64,000 bases of DNA, taken from NCBI GenBank assembly GCA_902612125.1, contig CACMBV010000005.1:1-64000 (forward strand), written 5' to 3'. Source of the stretch: an uncultured Verrucomicrobiota bacterium (GTDB lineage: Bacteria > Verrucomicrobiota > Verrucomicrobiia > Opitutales > Seribacteraceae). Position 1 is the first letter of the stretch. Each line of letters begins with the position of its first letter. The notes below the pieces were generated by a model. That model saw only the letters and a program-made list of their open reading frames with translations. It had not been told where the DNA came from and did not search any database. Both the position numbers and the translations under genes were made by a program. Below are positions 8,690 through 18,514 of this stretch, one piece after another.

Positions 8690-9298
8690 ATGTCTAGATA
8701 CACCGGTCCAACGACTCGAATAAATCGCCGTTTTGGTATGGCGATCTTCCCTGCCAATAAAGCATTTGAAAGAAGAACATATCCCCCGGGACAACACGGT
8801 CCGACTTACCGACGCAAAGTCAGCGACTATGGTGAGGGCTTGCTTGAAAAACAAAAACTCAGAATGCTATACTGCCTCACCGAAAAACAATTTAGAAATC
8901 TTTTTGAAAAAGCGAAAAGAAAACAGGGAGTTACTGGAGAAAACTTTTTGACCCTTCTGGAAACAAGACTCGATAATGTTGTATACCGACTTGGTTTTGC
9001 TAAGACTCGTAAAGCTGCACGCCAATATGTTAATCATGGACACATCTTGGTAAACGGCAAAAAAGTCGATATCCCAAGTTTTGCGGTTTCTGTTGGTGAT
9101 GAAATTGGTGTTCGTGAAAAGACTTCATCTCGCCAATTGGCAACCCGAAATCTGGAAGGTACTCAGTATCACCCCTCCCCACCTTGGGTTGATGTAAACG
9201 CTGATTCATTGCAGGGAACTGTTTCGAGGTTTCCCCAAAATGATGAGCTAGAGCAAAGCATCAATGTACAACTTGTGGTTGAATTCTACAGCCGATAA
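8690..9298 (+). CDS. rpsD: 30S ribosomal protein S4
   Basis: A 202-residue uS4, a primary 16S-binding assembly initiator. It starts MSRYTGPTTRINRRFGMAIFPANKAFERRTYPPGQHG. The S4 RNA-binding domain is LETRLDNVVYRLGFAKTRKAARQYVNHGHILVNGKKVDIPSF, and the end INVQLVVEFYSR is canonical. No N-terminal zinc CxxC pairs are present. Position between rpsK and rpoA is standard; in E. coli S4 represses this operon by binding its mRNA. Confidence 0.97.
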   Translation: MSRYTGPTTRINRRFGMAIFPANKAFERRTYPPGQHGPTYRRKVSDYGEGLLEKQKLRMLYCLTEKQFRNLFEKAKRKQGVTGENFLTLLETRLDNVVYRLGFAKTRKAARQYVNHGHILVNGKKVDIPSFAVSVGDEIGVREKTSSRQLATRNLEGTQYHPSPPWVDVNADSLQGTVSRFPQNDELEQSINVQLVVEFYSR

Positions 9299-9326
9299 AC
9301 CTTCACCAATCAACAAATAATTCATC

Positions 9327-10325
9327 ATGGCAACTAGATTAGGAAAGTTCGAACTACCCAACCGTCTCATAAAAGAAGAAGATACTTCCACAGATACCTA
9401 CGCTAAATTTATCGCAGATCCTTTTGAATCGGGATATGGTCACACAATAGGCAATGCGTTTCGTCGCGTCCTTCTTAGTTCTATCGAAGGAGCTGCGATC
9501 TCATCACTAAAACTTGATGGGATACAGCATGAGTTCCAAAGTATCGACGGTGTTGTGGAAGATGTAACAGATATCGTTCTCAACCTTAAAAAGGTTCTAG
9601 TGATCAGCCATAAAGCTAAACCTGTCACTATGACAATTGATACGGAAAAAGAAGGTGAAGTGACTGCCAGTGATATTTCACCAGCAGAAGGAATCGAAAT
9701 TATCAATCCTGAGCAGATTATTTTAACCACTGATCGCAAACTTCGTTTAACCGGAGAGATGGTGGTAACAGTTGGGCGAGGATTTTGCCTTGGTGAAGAT
9801 AGTAAAATCGATGATCAGCCCATCGGCATGATAAATGTTGATGCTTTGTACAGCCCAGTGAAATTAGTTAAATACGAAGTCCAAAACACGCGGGTTGGGC
9901 AAATGACTGATTATGATAAACTCCTTCTTGAAATTACTACCGATGGGAGAATCACTCCTGATGATGCCCTTAAACAGTCCGCTGCAATTCTTAGGCATCA
10001 TTTAGATGTTTTTGATCAAATAAGTGAAGAACAAATTGAATTTGAAAGCCACTCCAAGGAGGTGAGCGAAGAGCAAAACCGTCTCCGTAATTTGCTTAGC
10101 ATGAGTGTGAATGAAATTGAACTTTCAGTCCGTGCGGCAAATTGTCTGAACAATGCCAATATCACAACCGTTGGAGAATTGGCAACGAAGAGCGAACCAG
10201 AAATGCTCAAATATCGTAATTTTGGAAAAAAATCCCTCAACGAGATAAAGGCTAAATTGGAGCAACTTGGCTTGTCCTTAGGGATGAAATTTGAAAGCCG
10301 TTTACTCGAGACTGCCATCAATTAG
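9327..10325 (+). CDS. rpoA: DNA-directed RNA polymerase subunit alpha
   Basis: A 332-residue alpha subunit. The N-terminal dimerisation domain contains KFIADPFESGYGHTIGNAFRRVLLSSIEGAAISSLKLDGIQHEFQSIDGVVEDVTDIVLNLK. The flexible linker is followed by a C-terminal domain with LSVRAANCLNNANITTVGELATKSEPEMLKYRNFGKKSLNEIKAKLEQLGLSLGMKF, the helix-hairpin-helix that binds UP elements and activators. Full length, between rpsD and rplQ as usual. Confidence 0.98.
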   Translation: MATRLGKFELPNRLIKEEDTSTDTYAKFIADPFESGYGHTIGNAFRRVLLSSIEGAAISSLKLDGIQHEFQSIDGVVEDVTDIVLNLKKVLVISHKAKPVTMTIDTEKEGEVTASDISPAEGIEIINPEQIILTTDRKLRLTGEMVVTVGRGFCLGEDSKIDDQPIGMINVDALYSPVKLVKYEVQNTRVGQMTDYDKLLLEITTDGRITPDDALKQSAAILRHHLDVFDQISEEQIEFESHSKEVSEEQNRLRNLLSMSVNEIELSVRAANCLNNANITTVGELATKSEPEMLKYRNFGKKSLNEIKAKLEQLGLSLGMKFESRLLETAIN

Positions 10326-10343
10326 TTCTTTTAACCCACGAAG

Positions 10344-11039
10344 ATGAGACACCGTAAACATAATCACCAACTTGGAGTTAAAACAGCCCACCGTACATCT
10401 ATGTTGGCTAATTTATGTTGCTCCCTTATTGAAAATGGTAGGATAAAAACCACTCTTGCTCGAGCTAGAGCATTGCGTCCAACTATTGAGAAGATCATTA
10501 CTTTAGCCAAGAAAGCTCATTTCGCTCAGGATACGGCCAAAAAAGTACACTTCCGAAGGTTGGCTATCTCCAGATTACGGAGTACGAGTGCAACTAAAAA
10601 ATTGTTTGACGAACTAGTCGAAGAATTTGTGAATCGAGAAGGTGGCTACACCCGAATTTACAAGTTAGCCATTCCTCGTTTAGGAGATGCGTCTGAAATG
10701 GCTTTGATTGAATTCGTGGAAGAGGCAAACAATAAAAAGAAGAAAAGCAAAGCCAAAAAAGCCATTAAAAAATCAGTCTCAGCGAAAGAAAAAACTGGTA
10801 TAAGATCTAAAGAAAATGATCTCGCTGAATCAACAAAGGATAAGACTGCAGTAACAGCGAATTCATCAATTGAAGATGCCCAGAAAGCAGAATCTGTTCT
10901 GGAAGATAAACCTGCGAACTTTGAAATTGCTGATAATACCACTATCGAAGAGGCTGTTGAACAAGCGGAAGAGGCAAAAGAATCAGCCAATCAAGGTCAA
11001 AAAGAGGTCGAAGACGCGAATTCGAAAGATTCGAAGTAA
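10344..11039 (+). CDS. rplQ: 50S ribosomal protein L17 with long charged C-terminal tail
   Basis: A 231-residue protein whose first 125 or so residues are a normal bL17 (MRHRKHNHQLGVKTAHRTSMLANLCCSLIENGRIKTT… and GGYTRIYKLAIPRLGDASEMALIEFVEE). About 105 extra residues follow: first a lysine-rich block (KKKKSKAKKAIKKSVSAKEK), then an acidic stretch rich in Glu, Ala and Asp. The tail looks disordered. It closes the alpha block; the next gene starts 127 bp later. Confidence 0.94.
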   Translation: MRHRKHNHQLGVKTAHRTSMLANLCCSLIENGRIKTTLARARALRPTIEKIITLAKKAHFAQDTAKKVHFRRLAISRLRSTSATKKLFDELVEEFVNREGGYTRIYKLAIPRLGDASEMALIEFVEEANNKKKKSKAKKAIKKSVSAKEKTGIRSKENDLAESTKDKTAVTANSSIEDAQKAESVLEDKPANFEIADNTTIEEAVEQAEEAKESANQGQKEVEDANSKDSK

Positions 11040-11065
11040 AGACAAATATATATAATCTTATTTGG

Positions 11066-11097
11066 CAGGTATTATTGATGCCTGAAAAATATCGTTT
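11066..11097 (+). terminator. Weak stem-loop after rplQ
   Basis: CAGGTA (11066-11071) can pair with TGCCTG (11079-11084) across a 7-base loop, including one G-T pair. It is followed by AAAAATATCGTTTTTC rather than a clean T-tract. It lies 27 bp after the rplQ stop, where the ribosomal transcript would be expected to end. This is a weak candidate only. Confidence 0.25.
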
Positions 11098-11129
11098 TTC
11101 CTTTTGGAATCTTTGATATTGGTTTGTGT

Positions 11130-11158
11130 TTCTTGCCTTAGTTTAAAGTAATTATAAT
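11130..11158 (+). promoter_or_regulatory. Candidate guaA promoter (-10 TATAAT)
   Basis: A perfect TATAAT at 11153-11158 lies 8 bp before the guaA ATG. Seventeen bases upstream is TTCTTG (11130-11135), a poor -35. If this -10 is used, transcription would start within a couple of bases of the ATG, making guaA leaderless or nearly so. The -10 match is exact, but the -35 is weak. Confidence 0.35.
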
Positions 11159-11166
11159 CCAGTGCC

Positions 11167-12705
11167 ATGCCACAAACCATAATAGTTCTCGATTTTGGGT
11201 CACAATATACCCAGGTTATTGCAAGAAGAATTAGAGAAATAAATGTCTTTTCTTCAGTGCTTCCTTACAACTCCAAACTCTCCGAAATCCGAAAACAAAA
11301 TCCCGTTGGAATAATTCTTTCTGGGGGGCCTGCCAGTGTATTTGCCAAAAATTCACCAAAGCCTAATCCTGGCGTATTTAAGCTAGGAATTCCAATTTTG
11401 GGAATTTGCTACGGGCTTCAATTAATGGGGAAAATGCTCGGAGGTGAAGTTAAGCCAAGCGATCGGAGGGAATATGGTCGTGGAACTTTAACCATTGAGA
11501 GAAAAGGAACTTTATTCAACAGTTTACCTTCAAAACTATGCGTATGGAACTCCCATGGAGATTACCTTTCAAAACTGCCCAGAGGTTTCCGAGTATTAGC
11601 CAAAACAGAGAATTCTTCTTTTGCAGCGATTGAGGATGAAAAGAGAAAATTTTTTGGACTACAGTTCCATCCCGAAGTGGAACATTCAGAGAAGGGAGAT
11701 ATAATTTTAAGAAATTTTCTTACCCATGTTTGCAGGTGTAAGGGTGATTGGGATATGGGCGATTTTTTAAACTCTTCCATTCATCAAATCCGGGAAGTTG
11801 TTGGTAAAGAAAGAGTGATTCTAGGATTAAGTGGGGGAGTTGATTCTTCAGTTGCAGCGGCACTCATCCATCAAGCAATAGGAGATCAACTCACATGTAT
11901 CTTCGTTGACAACGGCCTTCTTCGGTTACACGAGAGAGAGCAGGTAAAAACGCTTTTTGAAAATCATATTCCGGGAAAACTACGAATCTCCAAAAGAGGC
12001 TCCCTGTTTCTAAAAAGACTAAAAGGAATTAAGGATCCCGAGAAAAAAAGAAAAATTATAGGCAAAACATTTATTGAAGTTTTTGATTTGGAAGTCTCAA
12101 AACTTGGAAAAATAGATTTTTTGGCACAGGGCACCTTATATCCAGATGTCATCGAAAGCGTTCCTGTAGGTGGAAACCCGGCATCTCTCATTAAAAGCCA
12201 TCACAATGTAGGGGGATTACCCAAGAAAATGAAACTCAAGCTTCTTGAGCCATTAAGGGAACTCTTTAAGGATGAGGTTAGAAATTTGGGCCGAGTATTG
12301 GGCCTTCCAAATTCCGTACTGATGAGGCATCCTTTCCCCGGTCCAGGCTTGGGTGTGCGAGTAGTGGGAGATTTATCCCCGACCAAGCTTAGGATATTAC
12401 GGGAAGCGGATCACATTTTCATTGAAGAATTATCAAAGCATAAACTATATCATAAATTATGGCAGGCTTTTTGCGTATTTTTACCCCTCCGAAGTGTGGG
12501 AGTCATGGGAGATGAGAGAACCTATGAAAATGTTATATGCCTACGTGCAGTGACAAGCTCGGATGCGATGACAGCAGATTGGGCTAAATTACCAGATAAA
12601 TTTCTCCGAAAAGTTTCCAACCGTATCATCAATGAGGTGAAGGGAGCAAATCGTGTCGTTTACGATATTAGCTCTAAGCCACCCAGCACAATTGAATGGG
12701 AGTAG
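11167..12705 (+). CDS. guaA: GMP synthase (glutamine-hydrolysing)
   Basis: A 512-residue GMP synthetase converting XMP, ATP and glutamine to GMP. The N-terminal class I amidotransferase has the nucleophile Cys81 in GICYGLQ and the His168/Glu170 pair in [10 protein letters not shown]. The ATP-pyrophosphatase domain has the PP-loop [11 protein letters not shown] (about 221-231), and the C-terminal dimerisation domain has [14 protein letters not shown] and [14 protein letters not shown]…[14 protein letters not shown]. Full length. It is followed at 12 bp by hisD, so purine and histidine genes may share a transcript. Confidence 0.97.
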   Translation: MPQTIIVLDFGSQYTQVIARRIREINVFSSVLPYNSKLSEIRKQNPVGIILSGGPASVFAKNSPKPNPGVFKLGIPILGICYGLQLMGKMLGGEVKPSDRREYGRGTLTIERKGTLFNSLPSKLCVWNSHGDYLSKLPRGFRVLAKTENSSFAAIEDEKRKFFGLQFHPEVEHSEKGDIILRNFLTHVCRCKGDWDMGDFLNSSIHQIREVVGKERVILGLSGGVDSSVAAALIHQAIGDQLTCIFVDNGLLRLHEREQVKTLFENHIPGKLRISKRGSLFLKRLKGIKDPEKKRKIIGKTFIEVFDLEVSKLGKIDFLAQGTLYPDVIESVPVGGNPASLIKSHHNVGGLPKKMKLKLLEPLRELFKDEVRNLGRVLGLPNSVLMRHPFPGPGLGVRVVGDLSPTKLRILREADHIFIEELSKHKLYHKLWQAFCVFLPLRSVGVMGDERTYENVICLRAVTSSDAMTADWAKLPDKFLRKVSNRIINEVKGANRVVYDISSKPPSTIEWE

Positions 12706-12717
12706 CCACTGCCTATC

Positions 12718-14028
12718 GTGAAAATTAAGCTCGAATACAAAATATTCGCACCCAATCTTCTCGCCGAGATTGAGAAGTTTGCCACTTCAACCAATGTGGA
12801 TGAAGGAATCGCGTCGACTGTCTCCGAAATTTTACTGGATGTTAAGACGCGTGGAGATCAAGCAATTGTCGAGAGAACCTTGCTCTACGATAAAGCAAAT
12901 TTAAATAAATTTGAGCTCCGTATTCCCCTTAATCAAATAAACGAAGCATCCTCTTCATTGTCTTTAAAATTCAAGGCAGCGATGGAGGACGCGATTGAAA
13001 ATGTAACTTTCTTTCATCAGCAGAATCTTCCTCGAAATTGGCAAGGCAGGAATTCACACGGAGCCATTATTGGTGAGAACTTTTATCCCATTAACCGAGT
13101 GGGTCTGTATATTCCGGGTGGTAATGTACCCCTTGTTTCAACTGTCATTATGACTGCAACCTTGGCAAAAGTTGCAGGAGTTAATCAGATAGCTGTCATG
13201 ACTCCACCTAATCCCGACGGCACGGTTTCGCCTGAGTTGCTGGGAGCTTTGGCTATTCTGGAAGTTGACGAAGTGTATAAGGTAGGGGGCGCTCAGGCAA
13301 TCGGTGCTTTGGCATACGGAACAGAGTCGATAAAAGCTGTTGATAAAATTTTTGGACCTGGCAATGCTTTTGTCAATGAAGCGAAAAAACAAGTATTCAG
13401 TACCGTTGGCATAGATTTATTACCTGGTCCAAGCGAAGTTATGGTTATTGCGGATGAAACTGCTAATCCTGCTTACATTGCTGCAGCTCTTCTTGCCCAA
13501 GCAGAACATGGTTCTGGAAAAGAAAAAATTTATTTAATTTTTTCAGCAAAAGACCAGTTCGAGTCTGTAGTGAAAGAAATCATACATCAAACTAATTCTC
13601 TTTCACACCAAGATTCAATCTTGCATATTTTAGAAAAGGGCTTTTTGGCCATACTCGCTAAGAATTTAGAAGAAATTGTCAAGGTAGCTAACTTTATTGC
13701 GCCAGAACATCTTGAACTTCAGGTTAAAAACGAGGATCTTCCTTATTTGCAGGAAAATATTAACACTGCTGGTGCACTCCTGTTGGGTCATTTTAGTGCC
13801 ACCGCACTTGGGGATTTTGTTGCAGGACCAAGTCATGTGTTGCCCACAGGTCGGTCTTCCCGCTTTTCTTCCGGGCTTAGAATGGAAGATTTTTTTCGTC
13901 GGGCGAGTATTATTAGGTATGATCAAGACGCTCTTATAAATGCTTCCGAGTCCGCACTTCTTTTTTCCGAAATGGAAAAACTTGACGGGCATGGGTATTC
14001 CATTTCCGTTAGGCTAAGACAGGATTAA
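12718..14028 (+). CDS. hisD: Histidinol dehydrogenase
   Basis: A 436-residue zinc, NAD-dependent enzyme for the last two steps of histidine synthesis (histidinol to histidine). Motifs: GLYIPGGNVPLVSTVIMTATLAKVAGV, KVGGAQAIGALAYGTESIKAVDKIFGPGNAFVNEAKKQV, IDLLPGPSEVMVIAD, LLAQAEHGSG with the zinc-site Gln/His, and FIAPEHLEL…VAGPSHVLPTG. The track start at 12718 is GTG; no ATG lies nearby. It begins the hisD-hisC-hisB-hisH run, 5 bp before hisC. Confidence 0.96.
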   Translation: MKIKLEYKIFAPNLLAEIEKFATSTNVDEGIASTVSEILLDVKTRGDQAIVERTLLYDKANLNKFELRIPLNQINEASSSLSLKFKAAMEDAIENVTFFHQQNLPRNWQGRNSHGAIIGENFYPINRVGLYIPGGNVPLVSTVIMTATLAKVAGVNQIAVMTPPNPDGTVSPELLGALAILEVDEVYKVGGAQAIGALAYGTESIKAVDKIFGPGNAFVNEAKKQVFSTVGIDLLPGPSEVMVIADETANPAYIAAALLAQAEHGSGKEKIYLIFSAKDQFESVVKEIIHQTNSLSHQDSILHILEKGFLAILAKNLEEIVKVANFIAPEHLELQVKNEDLPYLQENINTAGALLLGHFSATALGDFVAGPSHVLPTGRSSRFSSGLRMEDFFRRASIIRYDQDALINASESALLFSEMEKLDGHGYSISVRLRQD

Positions 14029-14033
14029 ACTAG

Positions 14034-15131
14034 ATGGATAGTAGGCTGAAGAGTTTTGTCTCTCCCGAAATTCTTTCTCGTGAAGGCTACACGCCCGGTT
14101 TTCAGCCAAAAGGTAAAGGAAATTTAATAAAGCTCAATACCAATGAGAATCCTTTCCCCCCAAGTCCTTTGGTTGCAAATGCCGTTTTAGAACAGACACA
14201 ACGATTGCAATTCTATCCGAATCCTAGTTCTCACAAACTTCGCAATTTGATTGCCGAAACACATGAGTTGCAAGAAGAACAGGTAATCGTAGGAAACGGT
14301 TCGGATGATATTCTGAATTTATGTGTCCGTGCGTTTTCCGACTCGACACGTTCGGTGGGAATGCTTAATCCGAGTTACTCTCTTTATCCTACATTGACAT
14401 CCTTGCAGGGATCTAAATTAGAACAAGTTGAGTTTAGTGATGATCAATTTGATCTCCCTGTCGAAAAAATTATTTCAAGTGGTGTAAACCTCTTTTTTTT
14501 AACAAATCCTCATGCTCCCAGTGGTTTATCATTTCCTCAACATAAGATTTTAGAGATTCTAAATCGCCTAGATGCAATTCTTGTTGTGGATGAGGCTTAC
14601 GCTGACTTTTCTACAAAATCATCTATATCTTTTCTTGAATATGTTGACAATTTGATTATCACTCGCACATTCTCAAAATCCTATTCGTTAGCTGGTGCTA
14701 GGGTTGGTTATGCCTTTTCTACTCCCCGAATCATAGAGGTTTTAGACAGTGTTAGGGAGGTTTATAATGTAGACAGAATGTCTCAGGCAGCAGCTTTCGC
14801 TGCCTTGTCCGACAAGGAATATTTTGAGGATTGTAAGTCCAAAATTATTTCAGAGCGTTCAAAGGCACATGAATTTCTAACGAGGCTTGGATGGCGTACG
14901 GTTGAAAGCCAGGCAAATTTCATTTTGACAGAACCGGTTACTAAAGGAGGAAAAGCTGGAAAAATAGTGGCTAAATCCTTGTTCGACTATCTTGAGAAAC
15001 ATGATATATTTGTCAGATATTTTCCCAATCATCGTTTGACCGAGTCTAAAATAAGAATCAGTATTGGTACCGAAAAACAGATGACTACATTATTTCAAAA
15101 TATTAATAACTGGCAAAATGAGAACAGCTGA
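14034..15131 (+). CDS. hisC: Histidinol-phosphate aminotransferase
   Basis: A 365-residue fold-type I PLP aminotransferase that makes histidinol phosphate from imidazole acetol phosphate and glutamate. Features: [13 protein letters not shown] near the N-terminus, [19 protein letters not shown] with the PLP-contacting Asp, and the Schiff-base Lys215 in [17 protein letters not shown]. The C-terminal [12 protein letters not shown] supplies the phosphate-binding Arg. The last codons overlap the hisB start by 14 bp, implying coupled translation. Confidence 0.95.
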   Translation: MDSRLKSFVSPEILSREGYTPGFQPKGKGNLIKLNTNENPFPPSPLVANAVLEQTQRLQFYPNPSSHKLRNLIAETHELQEEQVIVGNGSDDILNLCVRAFSDSTRSVGMLNPSYSLYPTLTSLQGSKLEQVEFSDDQFDLPVEKIISSGVNLFFLTNPHAPSGLSFPQHKILEILNRLDAILVVDEAYADFSTKSSISFLEYVDNLIITRTFSKSYSLAGARVGYAFSTPRIIEVLDSVREVYNVDRMSQAAAFAALSDKEYFEDCKSKIISERSKAHEFLTRLGWRTVESQANFILTEPVTKGGKAGKIVAKSLFDYLEKHDIFVRYFPNHRLTESKIRISIGTEKQMTTLFQNINNWQNENS

Positions 15132-15711
15132 AATTACTAGGGATACACAGGAAACTAAAATCTCTTTGAAGTTGAATATAGAAGGTACAGGAAAAGCTGA
15201 AGTAGAAACCGGCGTAGCGTTTCTGAACCACATGCTTCAACTCTTTGCCAGGCATGGTTATTTTGATCTTTCTGTTTCCGCAAAAGGTGATTTAGAGGTA
15301 GATTATCACCACCTCGTCGAAGACATGGGCATTGCTATGGGTCAAGCGGTTAAACAGGCTTTATCGGAAAAGGCAGGGATTCAGCGTTATGGTTTTTTCA
15401 TTCTGCCTATGGATGAAACTCTTGTTACTGTGGCAATGGATGTCAGCAACCGGGGATATTTATATTACAAGGTAGAATGTCAGAATTCGCAGGTGCGAGA
15501 TTTCAACATTCATCTCTTTAAGGAATTTTTTCAGGCATTCGCCAATGAGGTTGCCTGCAATCTTCACATACGCTTAGAGCATGGGCAGGAACCTCACCAT
15601 ATTGCGGAAGCAATTTTTAAAGGTTTTGCAAAAGCTCTGGACATGGCCACGCGACCTGAACCCAGGCTTTCAGGCCTTGTGCCTTCAACTAAGGGAACTC
15701 TTTCTAATTAA
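15118..15711 (+). CDS. hisB: Imidazoleglycerol-phosphate dehydratase
   Basis: A 197-residue monofunctional IGPD (manganese enzyme, sixth step of histidine synthesis) without the HisN phosphatase domain of E. coli. The repeated metal-binding motifs are [17 protein letters not shown] and [16 protein letters not shown] in the first half, and [42 protein letters not shown] in the second. Ends with PSTKGTL, as is typical. Overlaps hisC by 14 bp. Confidence 0.97.
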   Translation: MRTAEITRDTQETKISLKLNIEGTGKAEVETGVAFLNHMLQLFARHGYFDLSVSAKGDLEVDYHHLVEDMGIAMGQAVKQALSEKAGIQRYGFFILPMDETLVTVAMDVSNRGYLYYKVECQNSQVRDFNIHLFKEFFQAFANEVACNLHIRLEHGQEPHHIAEAIFKGFAKALDMATRPEPRLSGLVPSTKGTLSN

Positions 15712-15733
15712 TTCGAAAGGATTAAATTTTAAA

Positions 15734-16354
15734 GTGAAAAGAGTTGGGGTGTTAGATTATGGAACTGGTAATCTACGAAGCGTAATTAAAGCCTTTGAAT
15801 TTACTGGGGCAGAAGTATCCATCATTCGTTCACCAGTGGAGTTTGCGGTAATTGATGCATTAATCTTTCCGGGACAGGGAACATTTGACCAGTGCATGGG
15901 CAGCCTTGCTGAAAGTGGCTTGGATAAATTTATCATCAAATGGATTGAAGCGGATAAACCTTATTTTGGGATTTGTTTGGGACTTCAGGTTCTTTTTTCT
16001 TCTTCTGAGGAGGGTGAAAGGTCCGGTCTTGGCTTGGTAAGGGGCAAAGTAAAAAGATTCGCCTTCGATACTGGATTAAAAATACCCCATATGGGTTGGA
16101 ATTCAATATATTGGAATGATGATTTGGAAGATGATATAATGAACGAGATTGATAATGGTGACCAATTTTACTTCGTACATAGCTATCATGTTTGTGACAC
16201 TGAAAGCAGTATGACTACTTATTTAACTTCGTATGGATATGATTTTATTAGTGGTATCCGATTTGGAAATAGTATTGCAACACAATTTCATCCTGAAAAG
16301 AGTCAGGAGAAAGGATTAAAATTATACAGGAACTTTCTTGAAAAACTGGCGTAA
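15734..16354 (+). CDS. hisH: Imidazole glycerol phosphate synthase, glutamine amidotransferase subunit
   Basis: A 206-residue class I amidotransferase supplying ammonia to HisF. Begins VKRVGVLDYGTGNLRSVIKAFE; nucleophile Cys81 in YFGICLGLQVLF, and His186/Glu188 in ATQFHPEKSQ. The ORF-track start at 15581 lies deep in hisB; I choose the GTG at 15734, 22 bp after hisB, with an AAAGGA Shine-Dalgarno-like stretch about 12 bases upstream. The HisF partner, hisA and hisG are not in the window. Confidence 0.93.
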   Translation: MKRVGVLDYGTGNLRSVIKAFEFTGAEVSIIRSPVEFAVIDALIFPGQGTFDQCMGSLAESGLDKFIIKWIEADKPYFGICLGLQVLFSSSEEGERSGLGLVRGKVKRFAFDTGLKIPHMGWNSIYWNDDLEDDIMNEIDNGDQFYFVHSYHVCDTESSMTTYLTSYGYDFISGIRFGNSIATQFHPEKSQEKGLKLYRNFLEKLA

Positions 16355-16396
16355 GATTGGCACAAAGAATATTTAATCCCCACTATACCGCACCTA

Positions 16397-17680
16397 ATGT
16401 CTAAACAAGCTACCCTAAATATCGGCGATAAAGAATATACTCTTAAAATTCTTACAGGTTCAGAAGACGAACATGCTCTCGACATTAGCATCCTCCGTAA
16501 AGAAAGTAATTTCATTACTTATGACGATGGCTATGGAAATACGGGATCTTGTGAGAGTGACATTACTTTCATTGATGGAGATAAAGGCGTACTAAGGTAT
16601 CGTGGTTTCGATATTGCCGAGTTAGCGGAAAAATCTAATTTTTTGGAAACATGTTTTCTTCTTTTTAACGGTGAACTTCCCAACTCTTCCGAGTTAGATA
16701 ATTTTAAAACCAAAGTTTTTTCTCACTCCACCCTCCCCTCCCCCGTTGAAAAAGTTATTCATTCAATGTCGGGGAATAGTCATCCAATGGGTGTTCTAAG
16801 TTCGGCTCTTCAAGCACTGGGTGGTTGTTTTCCTCACCTTTGCACAAATACACGCCCTGCCGATATTGACTCTTTTCAGGAGGCAGCCTCTTTAATCGTT
16901 GCATCGATCCCATCCATTGCCGCCAGTACATATCGTTCTTCCAAAGGTGAAAATATGCCTGAAATTGGTAATGTATTTTCTTATTGTGAGAATTTTCTCC
17001 ATCTGATGTTTGGTAGTGCCTCTGCTGAGCCGATAGATTCCTCTATCAGTAAAGCATTGGATCTTATATTCCTTTTGCATGCAGATCATGAGCAAAATTG
17101 TTCCACATCGACATGTCGTATGATTGCATCTGGTGGTGCCAACGCTTTTGCATCCTTGTCTGGGGCGGTTTCAGCTTTGTGGGGTCCATTGCATGGTGGA
17201 GCAAATATGGCTGTTATCAGGATGCTGAATGAAATTCACTCCGCGGGTGATGATGGTAGTCAATTTATTCAGTCCGCTAAGGAGGGTAAGTCGCGTTTAA
17301 TGGGTTTTGGGCATCGTGTGTATCGGAATTACGATCCGCGTGCCAAGATTCTCAAGAGTGCCTGCGATCAAGCATTAGAAGCCCTTGGTGTAGAAAGTCC
17401 AATTCTGGACATTGCAAGGAATCTAGAGACTTCCGCTTTACAGGATGAATATTTTATTGCCCGTAAGCTTTATCCAAATGTTGACTTTTACAGCGGAATT
17501 ATTCTGCAGGCCATGGGATTCCCCACCAATATGTTTACAGTACTGTTTGCCCTTGGCAGGGCACCCGGATGGTTAGCCCACTGGAAAGAGATTGCTACGA
17601 ACGGAAAGCGCATCCATAGACCCAGACAGATTTATCAGGGGTCGACCCATCGTCCCTATGTTGGGTTGGGCGACAGATAA
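16397..17680 (+). CDS. gltA: Citrate synthase (type II)
   Basis: A 427-residue citrate synthase condensing oxaloacetate and acetyl-CoA at the entry of the TCA cycle. The N-terminal beta-rich part typical of Gram-negative hexameric enzymes is present (ATLNIGDKEYTLKILTGSEDEHALDI). Catalytic histidines lie in LHADHEQNCSTSTCRM and GPLHGGANMAV, with GFGHRVYRNYDPRAKILK and the C-terminal RAPGWLAHWKE…RPRQIYQGSTHRPYV. It follows hisH by 42 bp and converges on the next gene. Confidence 0.96.
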   Translation: MSKQATLNIGDKEYTLKILTGSEDEHALDISILRKESNFITYDDGYGNTGSCESDITFIDGDKGVLRYRGFDIAELAEKSNFLETCFLLFNGELPNSSELDNFKTKVFSHSTLPSPVEKVIHSMSGNSHPMGVLSSALQALGGCFPHLCTNTRPADIDSFQEAASLIVASIPSIAASTYRSSKGENMPEIGNVFSYCENFLHLMFGSASAEPIDSSISKALDLIFLLHADHEQNCSTSTCRMIASGGANAFASLSGAVSALWGPLHGGANMAVIRMLNEIHSAGDDGSQFIQSAKEGKSRLMGFGHRVYRNYDPRAKILKSACDQALEALGVESPILDIARNLETSALQDEYFIARKLYPNVDFYSGIILQAMGFPTNMFTVLFALGRAPGWLAHWKEIATNGKRIHRPRQIYQGSTHRPYVGLGDR

Positions 17681-17688
17681 TTTGAGTT

Positions 17689-18468
17689 TTAATTGCCCGA
17701 GTTTTGTGGTGCCTGTGCCATAACTTCTTCCATAGAAAGACCGGTAAATTTTCGAATTCCCTTGATAAGAAGCCAAAAGGCATAACCACTCACGACCATA
17801 CAAGGAATGCTTATAACCGGGAGGCTCCATCCCATCATTTGACCCACCTCGTCATTAAAAGCGATTTTATCAATACTAGGCTCGGTTACCACAATCATCC
17901 GGGAAAGAATAAAATTTAGCACAGCACTTACCGCAAAAGATAAACCTATCAACCATGTACATTTAACCAAGAGTTTGTCAAAATGTCTCTTCGTTCCCAA
18001 TTCCTTTAATTTGTGTTCTACTAATGAAACTTTGATAATTTCGGGATTGTAGAGAAACAATCGTACCAGGGGCTTTTTTGTTCTTAAAGTAATGATGGTA
18101 ATCATCCCGAGAATTGCAGGTAGTGCGGATTCCTTGATTGCAAACATTAAAACATTCGCTCCGGGAAGTAGCCCAATACCTCCGGTCAACAAGGCACTGA
18201 TTGAACCGAGAATGGAAAAGAAATTCCATTTTCTGCGTCGAATCAAATCAAGAATTCCATAAGATACCGGAAAAGAAATGGCTAAAAGTAAAATAATTGC
18301 ACCCACAACGGCAGAGTCCGGTGTGCTGTCGGTGAAATTTGCCAAGGACTCCCCCATCCACTCGTCCCCTTTTCTTAAAATCACAATGGGTAAGAGCAGG
18401 TTAAACCCCAAGTTTAAGAACATATTTTCCCGTTTTGGACTGGATATTTCTGCCGAGTCGATACTCAT
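17689..18468 (-). CDS. VC0807-family multi-pass membrane protein
   Basis: A 259-residue protein with about six hydrophobic segments (near residues 18-32, 52-76, 84-102, 105-128, 169-193 and 213-238). The run AISFPVSYGILDLIRRRKWNFFSILGSISALLTGGIGLL, then AIKESALPAILGMITIITLRTKKPLVRLFLYNPEII, resembles the uncharacterised VC0807 family. Function is unknown. It converges on gltA (8 bp between stops) and diverges from coaB with only 46 bp between starts, so both promoters must share that gap. Confidence 0.7.
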   Translation of the reverse strand: MSIDSAEISSPKRENMFLNLGFNLLLPIVILRKGDEWMGESLANFTDSTPDSAVVGAIILLLAISFPVSYGILDLIRRRKWNFFSILGSISALLTGGIGLLPGANVLMFAIKESALPAILGMITIITLRTKKPLVRLFLYNPEIIKVSLVEHKLKELGTKRHFDKLLVKCTWLIGLSFAVSAVLNFILSRMIVVTEPSIDKIAFNDEVGQMMGWSLPVISIPCMVVSGYAFWLLIKGIRKFTGLSMEEVMAQAPQNSGN

Positions 18469-18514
18469 GAGTCATTTTATATGAATTTCCTTATGATAAG
18501 TCGCCAATAATTTT

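Noticed and set aside
15581-15733. N-terminal extension of the hisH ORF
   Set aside because: It lies inside hisB in another frame and is not amidotransferase-like.
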